Positions 1 through 12,218 of a stretch of DNA of 64,000 nt are shown in pieces; the first letter of the stretch is position 1; every line of letters begins with the position of its first letter. Below the pieces are notes generated by a model. It saw only the letters and a program-made list of their open reading frames with translations, was not told the origin of the DNA and did no database searches. A program made the translations under genes and the position numbers. Location of the stretch: contig NW_026262581.1 of assembly GCF_021869535.1 (NCBI RefSeq), positions 101,011,271-101,075,270 of the forward strand. Direction: 5' to 3'. Source of the DNA: Mytilus californianus. Taxonomy: Eukaryota; Mollusca; Bivalvia; Mytilida; Mytilidae.

Positions 1-459
1 GAACACTCTATGACAAGAATTGTTCGTTTCTGTTCGGTAGTCAGATTTCAGAAACCTGACTTTACAGAAATCACACATTTTCGAACTTTGAAATCAGTTA
101 TATAACGGAATAATTTAAACTTAGATACAATCTTGAGAATCTAGCCTACCTCAATCAGAGCCTAGGAATTCCTAAGCAAACTCAGAGACTGGGAAATGAT
201 TGAAGCGTCTGACCCTAAAAAATACAAATAAAGATGAAATTCGGTCAGGTAAAAGAAATATATCTTTGTTAACTCAATTATCAGAAAAAAAAAATTGTCA
301 ATTTCTTAATTATTGTAATTAGAAAAATTGTGAATCCTAATTTTACAAATCATTGTGTATTAACTAAATAGTCCAAACTAAATGTCACACTGACCATTTT
401 ACGGACAATACCTCTTGAATTATTAGTTTTGTCCTGATGTAAAAACTATAAAAATTACA
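1..459. other. no gene seen; A+T-rich flank
   Basis: A+T-rich sequence without an open frame of useful length on either strand and without a repeat I recognise. It lies 3' of the receptor relic on the minus strand. Confidence 0.5.
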
Positions 460-672
460 TCATATGGAAGTACTTTGAGAGTCTAAATAATAACCTTGCA
501 GTGAGGTAAGATTTGTTTCTAATTTGTGTACTTTGTTTTTCAGGAAGGTAATATCACTTTTTACTGTCTTTTCGAGGGAGTCCATACGTCTACAAAGCGT
601 TTCGCTCATAAGATCAACACGGCTACACATTTCAAAGAACAGATTTCGAAGTTCATCCTGTTCGAATTTATT
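460..672 (-). CDS. coiled-coil reading frame (partial exon or relic)
   Basis: An open frame of about 68 codons on the minus strand, without its own start, ends at a TGA at 460-462. It reads as a charged, helical, coiled-coil-like segment: ...DELRNLFFEMCSRV..., then SETLCRRMDSLEKTVKSD, then ITFLKNKVHKLETNLTSL. It begins within a few bases of the stop codon of the TIR domain of the receptor relic, in another frame and on the same strand. It could be a C-terminal extension lost from the receptor by a frameshift, the last exon of another gene, or part of a mobile element. No family is recognised. The heptad-like spacing of L, M and V is visible, but I could not score it. Confidence 0.35.
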   Translation of the reverse strand, partial: NKFEQDELRNLFFEMCSRVDLMSETLCRRMDSLEKTVKSDITFLKNKVHKLETNLTSLQGYYLDSQSTSI

Positions 673-674
673 AC

Positions 675-2860
675 TTAAAATTTAATTTCTTTTCTCTTCC
701 ACTTATTTTTCTTCGCAGGACTAGGTGAACATCGATGTTTGCTCCTATTTGAATTGTTTCTATCAATATTATAAGTTTTTACTTGAAAGCAATCTAGTAT
801 TCGTACAGAAAATTCTTCCTTGTTGTGATCTGACCAAACTGCATGCGTGGCAAATTTGATCAATGTTTCTAATGTGGTTGTCATTATAAATGTAGTTATT
901 TCTTCTAGTTTAATACTGATCAAAGAATCTGGACCATATTCAAAAAATCTTTCATGAGCCAAAAGAACTTCAAATTGGCACCATTTACTCTCTGCAAAAC
1001 TATCTGAAAGAATAAGTACGATCTTTCTACTGTTCATCATATTTTCTACAATAAGTCTTCCCTATTGAAAGTCTCTATCATGAATACATAATTTATATCC
1101 ATGCTGTTTTTCAAGAAATGGTAAAAGAATATTATACAACCAGTTCTTATCTGGTTCGCTATAAATTACAAAAACATCAAATACAAGTGGTTGTCAGTCT
1201 TTTTTCTTACTTTCCAAGAATGTCGTGATCTCGAGATATGAATTAAATATCGAATGCGATATCTGGACTTATATGCAATAATGGCAAAAGCACTTACGAA
1301 TAGAACAGTCATTATAATTGTATAAACTATAGTTTCCAAATGTTGCTTACATTCAACATCGGCGACCGACTTGCCAGCTCTTCTTTCCGGACTTGTACAG
1401 ATATATTCTTCCGGATAATGTTTGAGTGTCACATTATTTATTGATAATTCTTCGAAAAATGAAAGAATGTCACAACTACAGTTATATATATTATTTGAGA
1501 TATCTAAAGATTTCAAACTTAAAACCGAGGACGGGACTGGTATTTTACCAGATAAAAAAAATCGGTTGTTCCTTAAGTCGATTGTTTTGAGACATTTAAA
1601 ATATCTAAAGCGACTCCAACTTATATAGTTAATTTCGTTATTGCTTAGATCTAGAGTTTCTAAGTAAGGAAACATGTGAAATATATTATAATGCATACTT
1701 TTCCGTCCTACATTCTGTAATGTCAACTTCGTCAAATTTGACAACGATTTGAAGAGTATTTTGAATGTCATAGGGCTAAACGGAAGATCGGAATATGACA
1801 GGTAAAGACTCCTTAGATGATGAAGTCCTTCAAATATTCCTAGATCTGTGCGAAACCTTCCAAACGATAGATTCTGCAACATCAGATGCTCGATAGATGC
1901 CGTTAAAAATTTTGAATGTGACTGAGGTTTAGTAATTTGGTAATATCTGAAAATACTAGACATCTCAAAGAGTATGTAATTTATAAAAAGTTTGGAGTTC
2001 AATCTTATAAAATGAATTCTTGGTAATAAATAATTCACGTAAGTCGTCCATACATCTCAGTACAGTTGGAGGCATTTCTTTTGTTATGTTATTGGAAATA
2101 AAAATTTTCTTAAACTGGGAACAGATGTTTCGAATTTAGTATACCAGTAATTGGTTGAATTATCGTTGTTAAGACAAAAATTTGGAAAGGACAGTAAGTT
2201 GTTGAAGTCTGCGTGTATGATTTCGACTTTTGTTTGACATTTGAATGTCATATTCTTCAATTTATTTCCGGTTATATTTAGAATTTTCAAAGAAGGAAAA
2301 TTCACCGCATTGCAACTGCCGATGTACATTAGATTATTGTAGGCCAAAGAAAGCGTTTTGATTCTTTTTTTTATCAAGATAACGAAACAGTTCATTCATT
2401 TTAGTTTCTGTAATGATCATATGATTTAATATCAAAGAACCATTCTCTTCCAGATGCAAATCACTTAAAGAAATTTGTACATATACTGGAATAGCATTTT
2501 AACTTAGATCCAGAAAGGCAAGAGAGGTAAATTCTATAAAAGTATGCTTCGAAATGAACCATATATCAATTCCAGCCAGACTTAGATGTGCTATCTTACT
2601 CCTAGTCATATTAGCAAAAGTCATTTTTGTCACGTGATTCAGGGTATTATTTGTAAATATAAGCATTTTGATATTATTCAGAACCTTTGGAATAAAATCA
2701 AGTGTGTCACCATGATTTGAACAAATCATCTGATGATGGTCGCAGGAGCAGATTATTTTTTAATATTTAGAATAACAAGTTGTAAAATTCACGGCGATCA
2801 CATCTGATAGCAAAAGCAAAGAACAACACCAGAATAAGATCATTTTTACATACAGTCGAT
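675..2860 (-). pseudogene. Toll-like receptor, decayed copy
   Basis: Read on the minus strand from about 2840, the sequence gives a start and hydrophobic signal peptide (MILFWCCSLLLLSDVIA). A cysteine-containing LRR N-cap follows, then several leucine-rich repeats (e.g. YLETLDLSNNEINYI, LKSLDISNNIYNCSC) and an LRR C-cap with paired cysteines at about 1350-1480. Next come one transmembrane helix (VYTIIMTVLFVSAFAIIAY) at about 1265-1325 and a TIR domain (box 1 FDVFVIYSEPDKNW, then RKIVLILSDSFAESKWC). TLRs recognise microbial ligands outside the cell and signal through the TIR domain. Here the frame is broken: a TAA lies in the N-cap near 2763, a stop follows FLDLS at about 2499, and further breaks fall near 2400 and 2040-2084. 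A frameshift lies between the transmembrane helix and the TIR at about 1165-1180, and a TAG follows RDFQ near 1062. Several independent lesions argue for a pseudogene. An intronless coding exon is usual for bivalve TLRs. Confidence 0.85.
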
Positions 2861-2867
2861 GTCTGGT

Positions 2868-2895
2868 TCAATCTGAAAACAATAAATAAGAAAAT
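2868..2895 (-). promoter_or_regulatory. 3' splice site upstream of receptor exon
   Basis: On the minus strand a pyrimidine-rich run ending in TTGTTTTCAG precedes ATTGAACC and, about 30 bases on, the presumed receptor start. It looks like an acceptor for a coding exon preceded by a 5'-UTR intron. If it is real, the relic came from a genomic duplication and not from a processed mRNA. Confidence 0.45.
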
Positions 2896-2899
2896 GGTT

Positions 2900-3804
2900 A
2901 GAATAGCCTGCTCTGAATATCTGAACTGCATTAAATAACCAAGGACGTGCAGTGGTTATATTTTCCCTTTAAATTGTATTTTCATGTTTATTCTTTTTGG
3001 TATTTTACTATAACCAGAAGTCCATTACTAGGACCCTATTAATGGACTTCTGTTATTAGATATAGTATCGACTGTACGCACTCAACTCAGCTCTTTATAT
3101 GCTATAAATTTGCAATCTTCATCGAAGATAATGCAATTCTTTGAGTAAACTTTATATAGTTTGGGTATTTTTCGCACATTAATCAATTGGTATGAAGATC
3201 ATGGTTCAGTGTGTCATTCCTTGTCTCAATATTTACTTGTATAATTATTGCTGCATACATTGTATAACAAAACAAACACAAATTCGATTAAAGGCTTTAG
3301 TAATTTACAGAAAAAAATCACTCGACTCTTCTTTTTATATCGGCGACAACCTCTGATTACATGTTTTATATATTTATCAAGAAGTTTTCAATCAATCAGA
3401 TCAAACCATATAGTGCAAGAGATTGGCAACTATGCGAAATCTCGTGATTTCATTCAAAATGGATAGTACGAATTAAAATAATATTTCTCCCGAAATCAAC
3501 AAACAAAATATTTAAATAAAACTTTCAATACCTTATCAAAAGTTCATTTAGTTTTCCGTATCTTATACCATCATATTTATAAATCAACAACAAAAATGAA
3601 GTATCAGCCATTAGAACACTCCATCTTTTTCGTTGGATTTGTAATATATTGACGTCAATTTTAGAACTTCCTTGTTCGTATAATCTTTATTTCAAAATTA
3701 TTATTTTTCAAACCATTTAAACAATATCCGGATAGAATCTATGATGAGAAAAAGCAAGAATAGGAATATGTGTCTGTACATGAAAAAGTAGTTTGAAAAA
3801 AAAA
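2900..3804. other. no gene seen
   Basis: A+T-rich DNA. The only structure noted is a short palindrome at about 3017-3053, where AGAAGTCCATTA pairs with TAATGGACTTCT. Confidence 0.45.
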
Positions 3805-4095
3805 ATGATGATGATGATTTGTGGCTGTTTAACGTACAGCGGCAAATAAATTGCATAGTCAGGACGAGAACATGTTAATGTACTTTGAATATTAATCTTG
3901 CTTTGTAATAGACCGACACGCTAAGCTGGATTTTAACATGCTAGTTCACAAGGTAACTGTTAACAAAAGCACAGAATACATAGTGGAGAATTCAGCAAAT
4001 ATCAGTTTTAAAGTATTTGGTTTCACCCGGCCGGGGTTCGAACGCACGACCTCTTGCTCTCGAGGCGAACACGCGAAAACTAATAAGAGAGCCGA
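3805..4095 (-). mobile_element. tRNA-headed SINE
   Basis: On the minus strand a tRNA-like head at about 4028-4080 carries a near-perfect pol III B box (GTTCGAACCCC in context). A body follows, ending with GTCCTGACTATGC and a variant of the tail TTTGCCACTGGACGTTAA, then a CAT/ATG trinucleotide run at about 3806-3820. The same tail recurs near 23760, 34755 and 43755, so it belongs to a family. The arrangement of tRNA head, conserved body and simple-repeat tail is that of a SINE mobilised by a LINE. I recall closely similar tails in molluscan SINEs but cannot name the family with certainty. Confidence 0.7.
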
Positions 4096-7078
4096 ATGAT
4101 ATTTCAATAGGTGATATGGCCATTTAATGGAGTTGACAGTCTCTAGATTTATATTCTCTGTAATGATGTTGATTGTTTTCTGACTTACTTAAAATCAGGT
4201 ACTGGTAATCTTATAAATACTGGGCACTTGCCTTTAATATTAATATAGATACGTATACTTCCCGTTGATATGTTTATTTACTTCCTGATAATACACAATA
4301 TTTAAATCAATTTCCAATATAGTTCAGTTAAAGTTAGCGTTTCACTTACCTGGACCAGACAGCTGGTTTCGACTGTTAACTTGACACACATTGTCGCACG
4401 TCGTTAAATATTAAAATCTTTGATTCTTTGAAATCCCACCAAACAAACCTGAACATCCTAAACAAATCTGTATTAAAAAATATAAAGGATGACAGCACTT
4501 ACCAACGCGATCGCCATCCATGAGAAATAAAGTTATCCGCATGAAATTTGAATTAAAAAATAAATAAAAAACAAATCCCCCAACAAATAATGATAACGAA
4601 GAAAAGCTTTTAAAAAATCATGAAAGCTCAAGGCTTTCAATGTAACTACAGAGAGAAATGATAAAAAAAATCGTTTAAGATTTGTTTAGACAAATTATAA
4701 ACTACTAATCTGGCAAACATTTTAGAAATATATTTTGGTATACCCTATACGCTCATATCTATTATTCTATAAAGGCATGGATGAATACAATATACATAAT
4801 ATTGCCGATAGCCCAGCAAGCATAGTGGTCAACGGAATTTATTAATTATTTGCATTTATTATCTAAATATAAAGTGCCTAGAAAATCAACCTAACAAATA
4901 TGAAAAAACAATAATCACAAATAACCCGAATTACAAAATCATGGATATACTATAGGTACAACTTAGCTAGAATAATGTAAACCTAATACAAACAAAACTA
5001 ATATATGGTTGACATAAATGTAAACTGAATAACTAATTAATGAATAACTCTATCACGGACGACCTCGCCAGCCAAGAACAACCAAACAAACCCAATAATG
5101 GGATAAACTGGAAACCTGGGTCCGCCCCAATGCGACAAGTCGTCTCAAGAGACATACTCGGGCGTGTAAAGTTTTGAAAACATATAAATACATGTATCAT
5201 AATATATTCATAAAATGAACGGAACTTGAATGTTGCCCTGTCTGCGGCGGGCTAGAAAGTGATAGCCTCTGGAAAAGAAAATTCCCGCTATAGAATTAGT
5301 CACGTGTCTTATACCTAGTGACGTAAACTTATAAAACTATACACTAGTACCGTAAATACAATAATTTCTCCCTATACTAACGAAACGTGAGAAATTATAC
5401 TTCTCTTCAACGAGATGTTGTAGACGAACCAAACCTAGAACCAAACCAATATACAATGTTCCGGTGTTTTGTAATAAAAAAGAATCCGAAATGTTATGGC
5501 GATTTTCGCCAAATAAGACTGGAGAATCTAGCTTTTTAAACCTTACCTATATGACCTGTACTAAACAACATGTAAAGAGATAGTTTATAGATTGTTCCTT
5601 TCAAAAATTCTTTGCCTAGTTAAAATATTTTAAATTTTTATAGGAAAAAGAAGAAAAAACTCTAACTGAGAAATGACCCTTTATAAAATCGATCGCATTC
5701 CCTTTTCCGCTTTTCTTTAACCGTCTTGTCCAACATCGTAGGAAATAAAAAAGATCGTTGAAATTTTCTTTTAACAAGATAATAATATTTCATCAGATCG
5801 AAAAGCAGAAATTTATCAACTTTTTTCAGGTAAAAAAGTCAGTTTTTACATCGCATATTTATCAAGGCGTTATACTTGGGGAGGCTTATCAAGTCGGTAC
5901 TGTGGATCATTATTATTTGTTGGTTGGCAACTTTCGTGGATATCGTGGATATAGATTACTCCGAATTTAAATGTTCAACGAAGTATGCAAATTTTGGCAA
6001 AACAACGAAATCAAGTATGTACGAACATACCATTTTTCCTCAATCCAAGAAAATAAATTATTCCACAGTATTCCGGGCTTTGGAAACGAATGAGCGACAC
6101 AGGCTTATTTTGACCTTTACTATAATATTTGTTAAATTTAGGGGGGAAAATGACATAATCATGGTCAGAATATTCTCGATTTCGTTTTTTGTGTAACAAT
6201 TTACTTACGACAATACAATGAATAAATAATAACCAATACAAAAAATACACATGACCAAAGTTGTGTCATAGTAAAAAATGATGAGTTTGGTTTAAAAACA
6301 ATAATATTTTTTTTTAGTGATGAAAGTATAAAGTGTTATTAAGGAACTCATATATGATACTACTTCCTTTATATGCTATTTAGAAAGTAAAAGTGCAAAT
6401 TTCATGACATAATTGATAAAAAATAAACACGTCAACAGGAACAAAATTTAGAATTAAATACTTTTACCACATATGCTTGTTTGTGAAGTTAAATTACATT
6501 GGTCAAAAGGTCGACATGGCTCCCAAACGAATAAATTAACAATGGGCTAAAATAGAAAAGGAAAGGTGGTGATGACTGGAGTTTTTTCCCAATGTTATCA
6601 AATAAAAAAGCCAGACATAGGAGCCAAAAATAAGGAAAATAATTAAGTTGACCGCACGATCATCAATCATTCTCAAAAATTGTAAAAGCAACCATTTCCT
6701 ATTAAAAATACAGAGCTTGTAATACAAAAGAATCGGATTGTTTCTTAGCTTGAGTAAATTCCCATGACTGATTGTATTGTCCTCTAGATGATGTATAGAT
6801 AATCTGGTAACCGAAAGTGGGTAAAATTTGGGGTTAAAATGGTAATTAAATCAAATGTATTTTACAGAATTAAATTTTGCATCTATGTTATTAAATACGA
6901 CGTTGCTGTTTTTTCATGAAAATGTTTTCTTTCCATGGCAGAAAATTCAGTAAAACCATCAAATATCATGGAACACTCGCTCAAAAGATGTTCCCTCAGA
7001 ACGTGAATTTGGGTTAATTTTGCGCTTTACATATGTGTGCTTACGCAAGTACAAATTCAGTGATCTTCTTATTTATAT
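4096..7078. other. no gene supported
   Basis: Mostly A+T-rich. A patch at 5040-5300 is slightly richer in G+C but has no long frame. A frame at 5876-6196 (plus) starts at TTG and encodes a hydrophobic N-terminus. It has no recognisable domain and no convincing splice sites, so I do not call it a gene. Confidence 0.4.
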
Positions 7079-7330
7079 TTGTTAAAATACACAGATTCAA
7101 ACAAAAAATTCTCGAAAACTGACATCATCAAGATTTTTTTTATTGACAACATATTTGTTACGTTTGGAGAACATGTTTTCCAACAGACAATTGGCATTCC
7201 TATGGAACCCATTCTTCTTGATGACTTGTTTCTTTATTTTAATGAGCCAGACTTTATCTAGTTGATTCTCAGTAAGAATGAAAAATTATCCAAAGTACCA
7301 AACTATAAGATTAATCCACGAGACAGTATC
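7079..7330 (+). mobile_element. Penelope-like reverse transcriptase scrap
   Basis: The frame reads ...KTDIIKIFFIDNIFVTFGEHVFQQTIGIPM, then DDLFLYFNEPDFI, a stop, and KNEKLSKVPNYKINP. The FQQTIGIPMG...LLADLFLY block is a characteristic reverse-transcriptase motif of the same element family found at 33.7 and 42.0 kb. About ten residues between GIPM and DLFLY are shortened, including the usual GTNCAPLLA, and a stop follows PDFI. This is a dead internal fragment. Confidence 0.7.
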
Positions 7331-7373
7331 TCTATAATTCCGATTCGGTTTGCGTCGATCAGTTGTAGATATG

Positions 7374-7545
7374 AATAAGAAGATGTGGTATGAGTGTCAA
7401 TGCGACAACTATCCATCCAAGTCATAATTTATAAAAAGTTAACAATTATAGGTCAAAGTACGGCCTTCAACACGGAGCCTTGGCTCACACCGAACAGCAA
7501 GCTATAAAGGGCCCCATAATGACCAGTGTAAAACAATTCAAACAG
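7374..7545 (-). repeat. dispersed repeat R1 (copy)
   Basis: It starts AAGAAGATGTGGTATGAGTG and contains TAGGTCAAAGTACGGCCTTC, then AACACGGAGCCTTGGCTCAC and a run through GAACAGCAAGCTATAAAGGG to CCCC. The reverse complement of this block recurs at 18.78-18.95 kb, and it recurs in the same orientation at 48.57-48.79 kb. I recognise it as one of the most abundant mussel repeats. No coding capacity is seen here. It may be the end of a larger mobile element. Confidence 0.75.
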
Positions 7546-8138
7546 TACGATTTATCCCTTCCTAAAACAGGTTAGATGTATCTACGTTGCCCATTTTTTT
7601 TTATGAAACAAAGTTGGTACCTTCAAACTGTCTTTATGTTTTAAAAGAATGAGAAAAATTGGTGTAAAGAGTAGAGAGGTCAAAAGTTTTTATACTATTG
7701 CAAGAGGAAAGAGACGTAGTTTGTATGTAAACTCACAGATCTTTTATCAATTTATTAGTATCCACATCTGATTCACAGCGCCTGTAGAGTAGGTAGTTTC
7801 ACAGTAATTTTGAAGCACGACCTGGATTGCTGATTATAATATATACACGTTAATAACAAGATGGATCAATTTGAAAATCGAGTAAAATATGTTTGGCAAC
7901 AACTTCAGACTTGTCTGGCAAAATGAAAATGAAATTTAAAAAGGTATCTACAATGTGGGTAGTACACTATTGGTCATCATTTAAGATAAAAACTGTACGG
8001 TACAAAGGACTAACATATATTGCTCAATGAAATGCTTTTAGGTAAAAACGTTTTTATTGCATATAATCAATTGCTAATTTAATATAATAATCACATATAT
8101 ATGTACAAGTGTAAACTGAAGCATAAATAAAAATGCCA

Positions 8139-8411
8139 TCAATGTCCATGCAACAAATTACTGACGTCAGCAGGTGAGTCTATATGAACATGGTGATGAT
8201 GGTCGTGATGATGGTGATCTTTGTGCCTGCAAACAATTACCGGAATATCGGAATGGTGTACAATATAACTACTGATGCTTCCCATTATTGTTCGTCTTAG
8301 TTTTCCATGACCTCTAGATCCACAAATAATCACAGATGCATGTTTTTCTTTCGCTGCATTAATGATGGCCTCTCCGGGTTTACCATAACACGAAAATACA
8401 GACCCACTGAT
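8139..8411 (-). CDS. universal stress protein (UspA-type), last exon
   Basis: Last coding exon of a universal stress protein gene. The acceptor TTTTCAG is at 8412-8418 and the stop TGA at 8139-8141. The encoded part runs ISGSVFSCYGKPGEAIINAA, continues KEKHASVIICGSRGHGKLRR, and ends TIMGSISSYIVHHSDIPVIV then CRHKD. It contains the ATP-binding signature of the family, G-x2-G-x9-G-S/T, as GSRGHGKLRRTIMGSISS. After the domain comes an unusual histidine-rich tail (HHHHDHHHHVH) and about 17 further residues to LLHGH. USP proteins are small cytosolic nucleotide-binding proteins induced by stress; bivalves carry many copies. The tail could bind metal, which is inference. The frame is intact here. 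Confidence 0.9.
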   Translation of the reverse strand: MSGSVFSCYGKPGEAIINAAKEKHASVIICGSRGHGKLRRTIMGSISSYIVHHSDIPVIVCRHKDHHHHDHHHHVHIDSPADVSNLLHGH

Positions 8412-8730
8412 CTGAAAATTATATTTATATAAACTATATATTTGTTGGTTTTTACATATGCAATGAGATAAGTCCCATTGTTTTATAACGTTTACAAAAC
8501 ATATTAATCTTCATCATATATTCATGCTTTGAGTTTTGTTACTCTATTTAGGGTTTAGTCTTGTATTACAATCAATTAACAAATAATAAAAGTTATCCCC
8601 ATGATGTCATCTTTCCTCATTTAAATTTGATTACTTGATTTATTAAAAAGATTAGACTTTGTGTGTTCAGTTATAAAAGAATTGTGGTTGATATTGTATA
8701 TTTTATTGAAAGAACAAATAATTAATTTAC

Positions 8731-8837
8731 CCCAGCGTTTGAAAGCTTTAATTGAAGATGTTCTTCCAGTGCAGCATGAATATTCATATCCTGCTGCAGC
8801 TGTTTTCGTATTTCATCAGTACTGGAATTTCTACGCA
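8731..8837 (-). CDS. universal stress protein, internal exon
   Basis: The acceptor TTATTTCTTTTAG lies just above 8837, and the donor is GGG|GTAAAT, with the exon ending at 8731. It encodes RRNSSTDEIRKQLQQD, then MNIHAALEEHLQLKLSNAG, the amphipathic helix that precedes the strand continued by the last exon (KLSNAG|ISGSV). It enters in phase 1 and leaves in phase 0, so it joins the last exon in frame. The start of the exon also fits the phase of the first exon. Confidence 0.8.
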
Positions 8838-9726
8838 CTAAAAGAAATAAACAAATAGCATTATCAGTATCTTATTATTCAAATTTTGATATTTTTACAA
8901 ATTATATATGTTTCCTATTCTAATAAAAAACATCTTTCCTCCTGTCATTCTTCGATAACGTTCGGAATACTACTTGAGTTTCTATTTTCACTACTCAGTC
9001 AAATCTACGTAGAAATCTTTCAAATGCAAATTGAAATAACGAAATTTACGGATTTATAAGTAATATGTACTACATTTAAACCCTTAAAATCGATTTAAAA
9101 GGTCCTTTAAACTTATTTATAAAGCGATAATACAAATTGCTCTTCACGTCATAATATTCACTCCTATTTGCGATTTTTTAACATATATTTACGATTATAA
9201 AACGCATTAATTTATTATTATTGATCATAATACAATTCCCATTTACATCTTCAAAAGTCGCACTTGTCTCTTACACCGAACACCAACCAACCATTTCTAG
9301 GTTCACACTTTCAATACATTGCTTAATTTAAATGATATGGAATCTTTACTACAGAAAATGTTTTTTATGACTGAAAGTAAGAACTGTCCCAGTATGAGTA
9401 CATCGGTCAAACTCATTTCATACGAACATTTCAAATGATGATACGAGCCATGATTGAAACAATACTTCTTTGTTGAAGGCTGTACGGTGGCCTATAATTG
9501 CTTACAACCACTTAATTTTAACTCTGGAAGATAGTTGTCTCGGTTTATTCCTGCTATTCCTACATTTGATAATTCGGTATGTAAAATGTAAGAAATCCAT
9601 GTAGGAATAGGAGGAATGCTTGTACAAACATGGGATTAAATCGGATTAGGTTGTAAAAACAAGAAGCTAATTAACTTCAGGTAAATTTAGATGAAATGCC
9701 TTTTAGTTTTCAATTCATGTTCAATT
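8838..9726. other. intron sequence with R1 relic
   Basis: Intron of the stress-protein gene. A degraded stretch at about 9470-9560 (GTTGAAGGCTGTACGGTGGC then CTATAATTGCTTAC, later GATAGTTGTCTC) resembles the end of dispersed repeat R1. I found no exon in it. Confidence 0.4.
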
Positions 9727-10150
9727 TTAGTGTACGAACAGTATAAAATGATGCAAATTATTGAAAGAAATATATATTCTTGTCTGTTTTTGTACTGTTG
9801 TGTTATGTTTGTTTCCTCTTATATCACTGAGGGACAATGATAAAAAAAAAGCAGAAAAGTTGCATTTATTTATTTCATCATGTTCATGAAAAATAGTAAA
9901 TAGCCTTGGTACATGCTTCCCTCCTGCTGCATATTGGAGCAGTTTGCACGCATGAATCGCCTCTTCATGCTTCAGCAGCTTGACAAGACTAAATATGTTT
10001 GGGTGGGGTGCCTTGACCAATTTCTTTAACTTGTTGTGCCAGCCCTCTAGATGATTTGTAGTTCTTGGGCCATCTGTTGCATAGCAGTTCCAGAGACTTC
10101 GATTACTTTCAACCCAGTGGTCAGTGAGGGCAGTCGAGGTCAACACACAT
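9727..10150 (-). mobile_element. MULE-type transposase relic
   Basis: The minus-strand frame reads ALTDHWVESNRSLWNCYATD, then GPRTTNHLEGWHNKLKKLV, then KAPHPNIFSLVKLLKHEEAI. The pattern W-N-x-Y ... R-T-N-N-x-x-E-G-W-H-N-x-x ... HPNIF is typical of the C-terminal part of MULE-type transposases found in many invertebrates. Sequence upstream (10150-10230) no longer reads as protein. The relic lies in the first intron of the stress-protein gene, on the same strand. Confidence 0.7.
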
Positions 10151-10472
10151 CACCTTGACGATCCTCGCTGAAGAGGGGGCTACAAACCAAACTGGTCCCT
10201 TGGTATCTATGGGAATTTCAGATATAATATTGTTTGCTAAGCTCAAAGTAGGTGAATGAAATATATGATAATTTTATTATTTATTTATCAATGTTTTATT
10301 TATGTGACACATATATAGCTTTGGATTTTTCCTTAAATAATTGACACTGGGCTATCGGGAAGCAATATATAATCTCCATCTTCGCGATGGATATATTCAG
10401 ATTCATTCGTTTTTTTCTATTTTTATTTATTTCATTTACTGGCTACTATTACCACACATACAATTAAATATT

Positions 10473-10497
10473 CTGTCTGTCTGTCTGTCTGTCTGTC
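10473..10497. repeat. (CTGT)n microsatellite
   Basis: Six uninterrupted CTGT units plus a partial one. Confidence 0.95.
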
Positions 10498-11111
10498 ATA
10501 TCAAAGCAATTATCTATATAATTAGCTTATATTTATCACTCAATGTCAACATCAATATTTCAACAAATCTGTCGAATTTTACATAAGTACAACTTCACAA
10601 CACAGTTAGGACTTCACAAAAACTCACAACTCCAGAACTCACATAAAACAATACGAAACACTAAGGGAATTTTTATTTTTCACACAATAGTGTTAAGTAG
10701 GGCGCAAGTTCCATACCAGGAAAGCCGCCTCCCAAAATATCAATGATGATAATAATACTAATAATAATACTTTTGTAGCATTTATTCTAGCATCTACGCC
10801 ATTTAATTAGAACATAGTCAAAATTAATAAAGTTCACCGGACAATATAATATCCCCTTAAATATAGTAAACTTTAAAATAAAAGTCGTATATGGGGTTTA
10901 TTATTTTAAAAACATTTTTTTTTAACAGAAATACATTCATTTTTAGGGAATTTTCTGTTCTATATTCTCTGCAATGCATCTACTTTTTTCTATTTGTTTT
11001 TATCATTGTGATAATCCTTTCCAGATTACCTGTACTTATCTGTATTTTAATCAAATTTAAATTGCTAAAACAACAAAACACCTTATACCAACATCTACTG
11101 TTCTTTGTTTG

Positions 11112-11520
11112 TAGGAATAGAAGGAATATGTATTTATAAAATGTAGGAATAGCAGGAAGACACCAGTTGTCTCATTGGCAATCATAGCACATCTCATTTT
11201 AATATGGATTTGACGTCTTAAATTTAGCCTCGAAATGTTAGAAAAAAGTTGCAGAGCAGGATTCGAACTCTAGCTGATAAAACGGCAATAACGCCTGTCC
11301 TTGACCACGCGTTCAACAAGGCTATATAGAAACTTTCTGTGTTTCTTGTATGATTCAAACATTGCTTGCGAATATTAAGTTAAGAAATCCCAATAATCAT
11401 AAAAATGGGGAAACTTGATATGATTTCCAATGAGACTACTGTCCACCAGAGTAAAAATCAAGAGGTCGTAAGCAATTATAGGTCACCGTATGGCCTTTAA
11501 CAATGAGAAAGGTCAGCATT
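11112..11520. repeat. tRNA-like SINE remnant with R1-like flanks
   Basis: At 11225-11340 the minus strand has a B-box-like GTTCGAATCCTGC preceded at tRNA spacing by GCGTGGTCAAGGACAGG, suggesting a tRNA-derived head. On both sides (11165-11200 and 11405-11515) are degraded pieces resembling dispersed repeat R1, such as GTTGTCTCATTGGCAATCAT and AATTATAGGTCACCGTATGG. This is probably a composite of old insertions in the stress-protein intron. Confidence 0.45.
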
Positions 11521-12218
11521 TGAATAGTTTATATTAAAAAATTGGAAGAAGATATTTGGTTTCTACAATTTACAAAATGGTGCATCATCTCCAGGCTTTA
11601 AATTGTTGAAGTTGTCGCTTTGAAAGTTTTGTCAAGTCTGTGTCACATTTGTCTACGAATATGTTCTAATTGTCTTGGATCAAAGAAATTATATTAATTT
11701 CATAATAAATTTTCCTTAAATATATAATGTTTTGGGGAATGTTGTGCCTGTTCCAAGCAGGACCCTGTAACTCAGTGGTTTTTGTTTGTTGCCGTTTGTC
11801 GTTGCTGTTTGTCATAATTGCTTTTAGTTTAATGTAATCAATTCAAATCAGGCCACTAGTTTCCTTTTGAATATTTTTAGATTTTTTTTTATCTCGGAGC
11901 TTTTAAAAGCGTACAATAAAGGACGGGGTTTGCTCATTGGAAGAGTTTATTCGATGACCTATAGTTGTTTACATTCTTTTGCCAACATACCACAACTTCT
12001 TATTTTCATATCATGTATATACACCGATAATCTTTTCCAAAAATATTATATATCCCTATTTAAGGCCGTCAAAGGACAATCACCCTCTTCCATCATCAAA
12101 CATCACGCAGTTGTGTCGAATGTTCCTTCCTACTGAAATGGGGAATGCACTATTAAAACAGTAGATGGAACACTAAGATTTTTTTTATATCCAACTTGTT
12201 TTTCCGCCTATTTTTATT

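Noticed and set aside
5758-6196. Possible secreted protein with hydrophobic start
   Set aside because: The frame of interest starts at TTG, has no supporting splice sites and no domain; chance frame in A+T-rich DNA.
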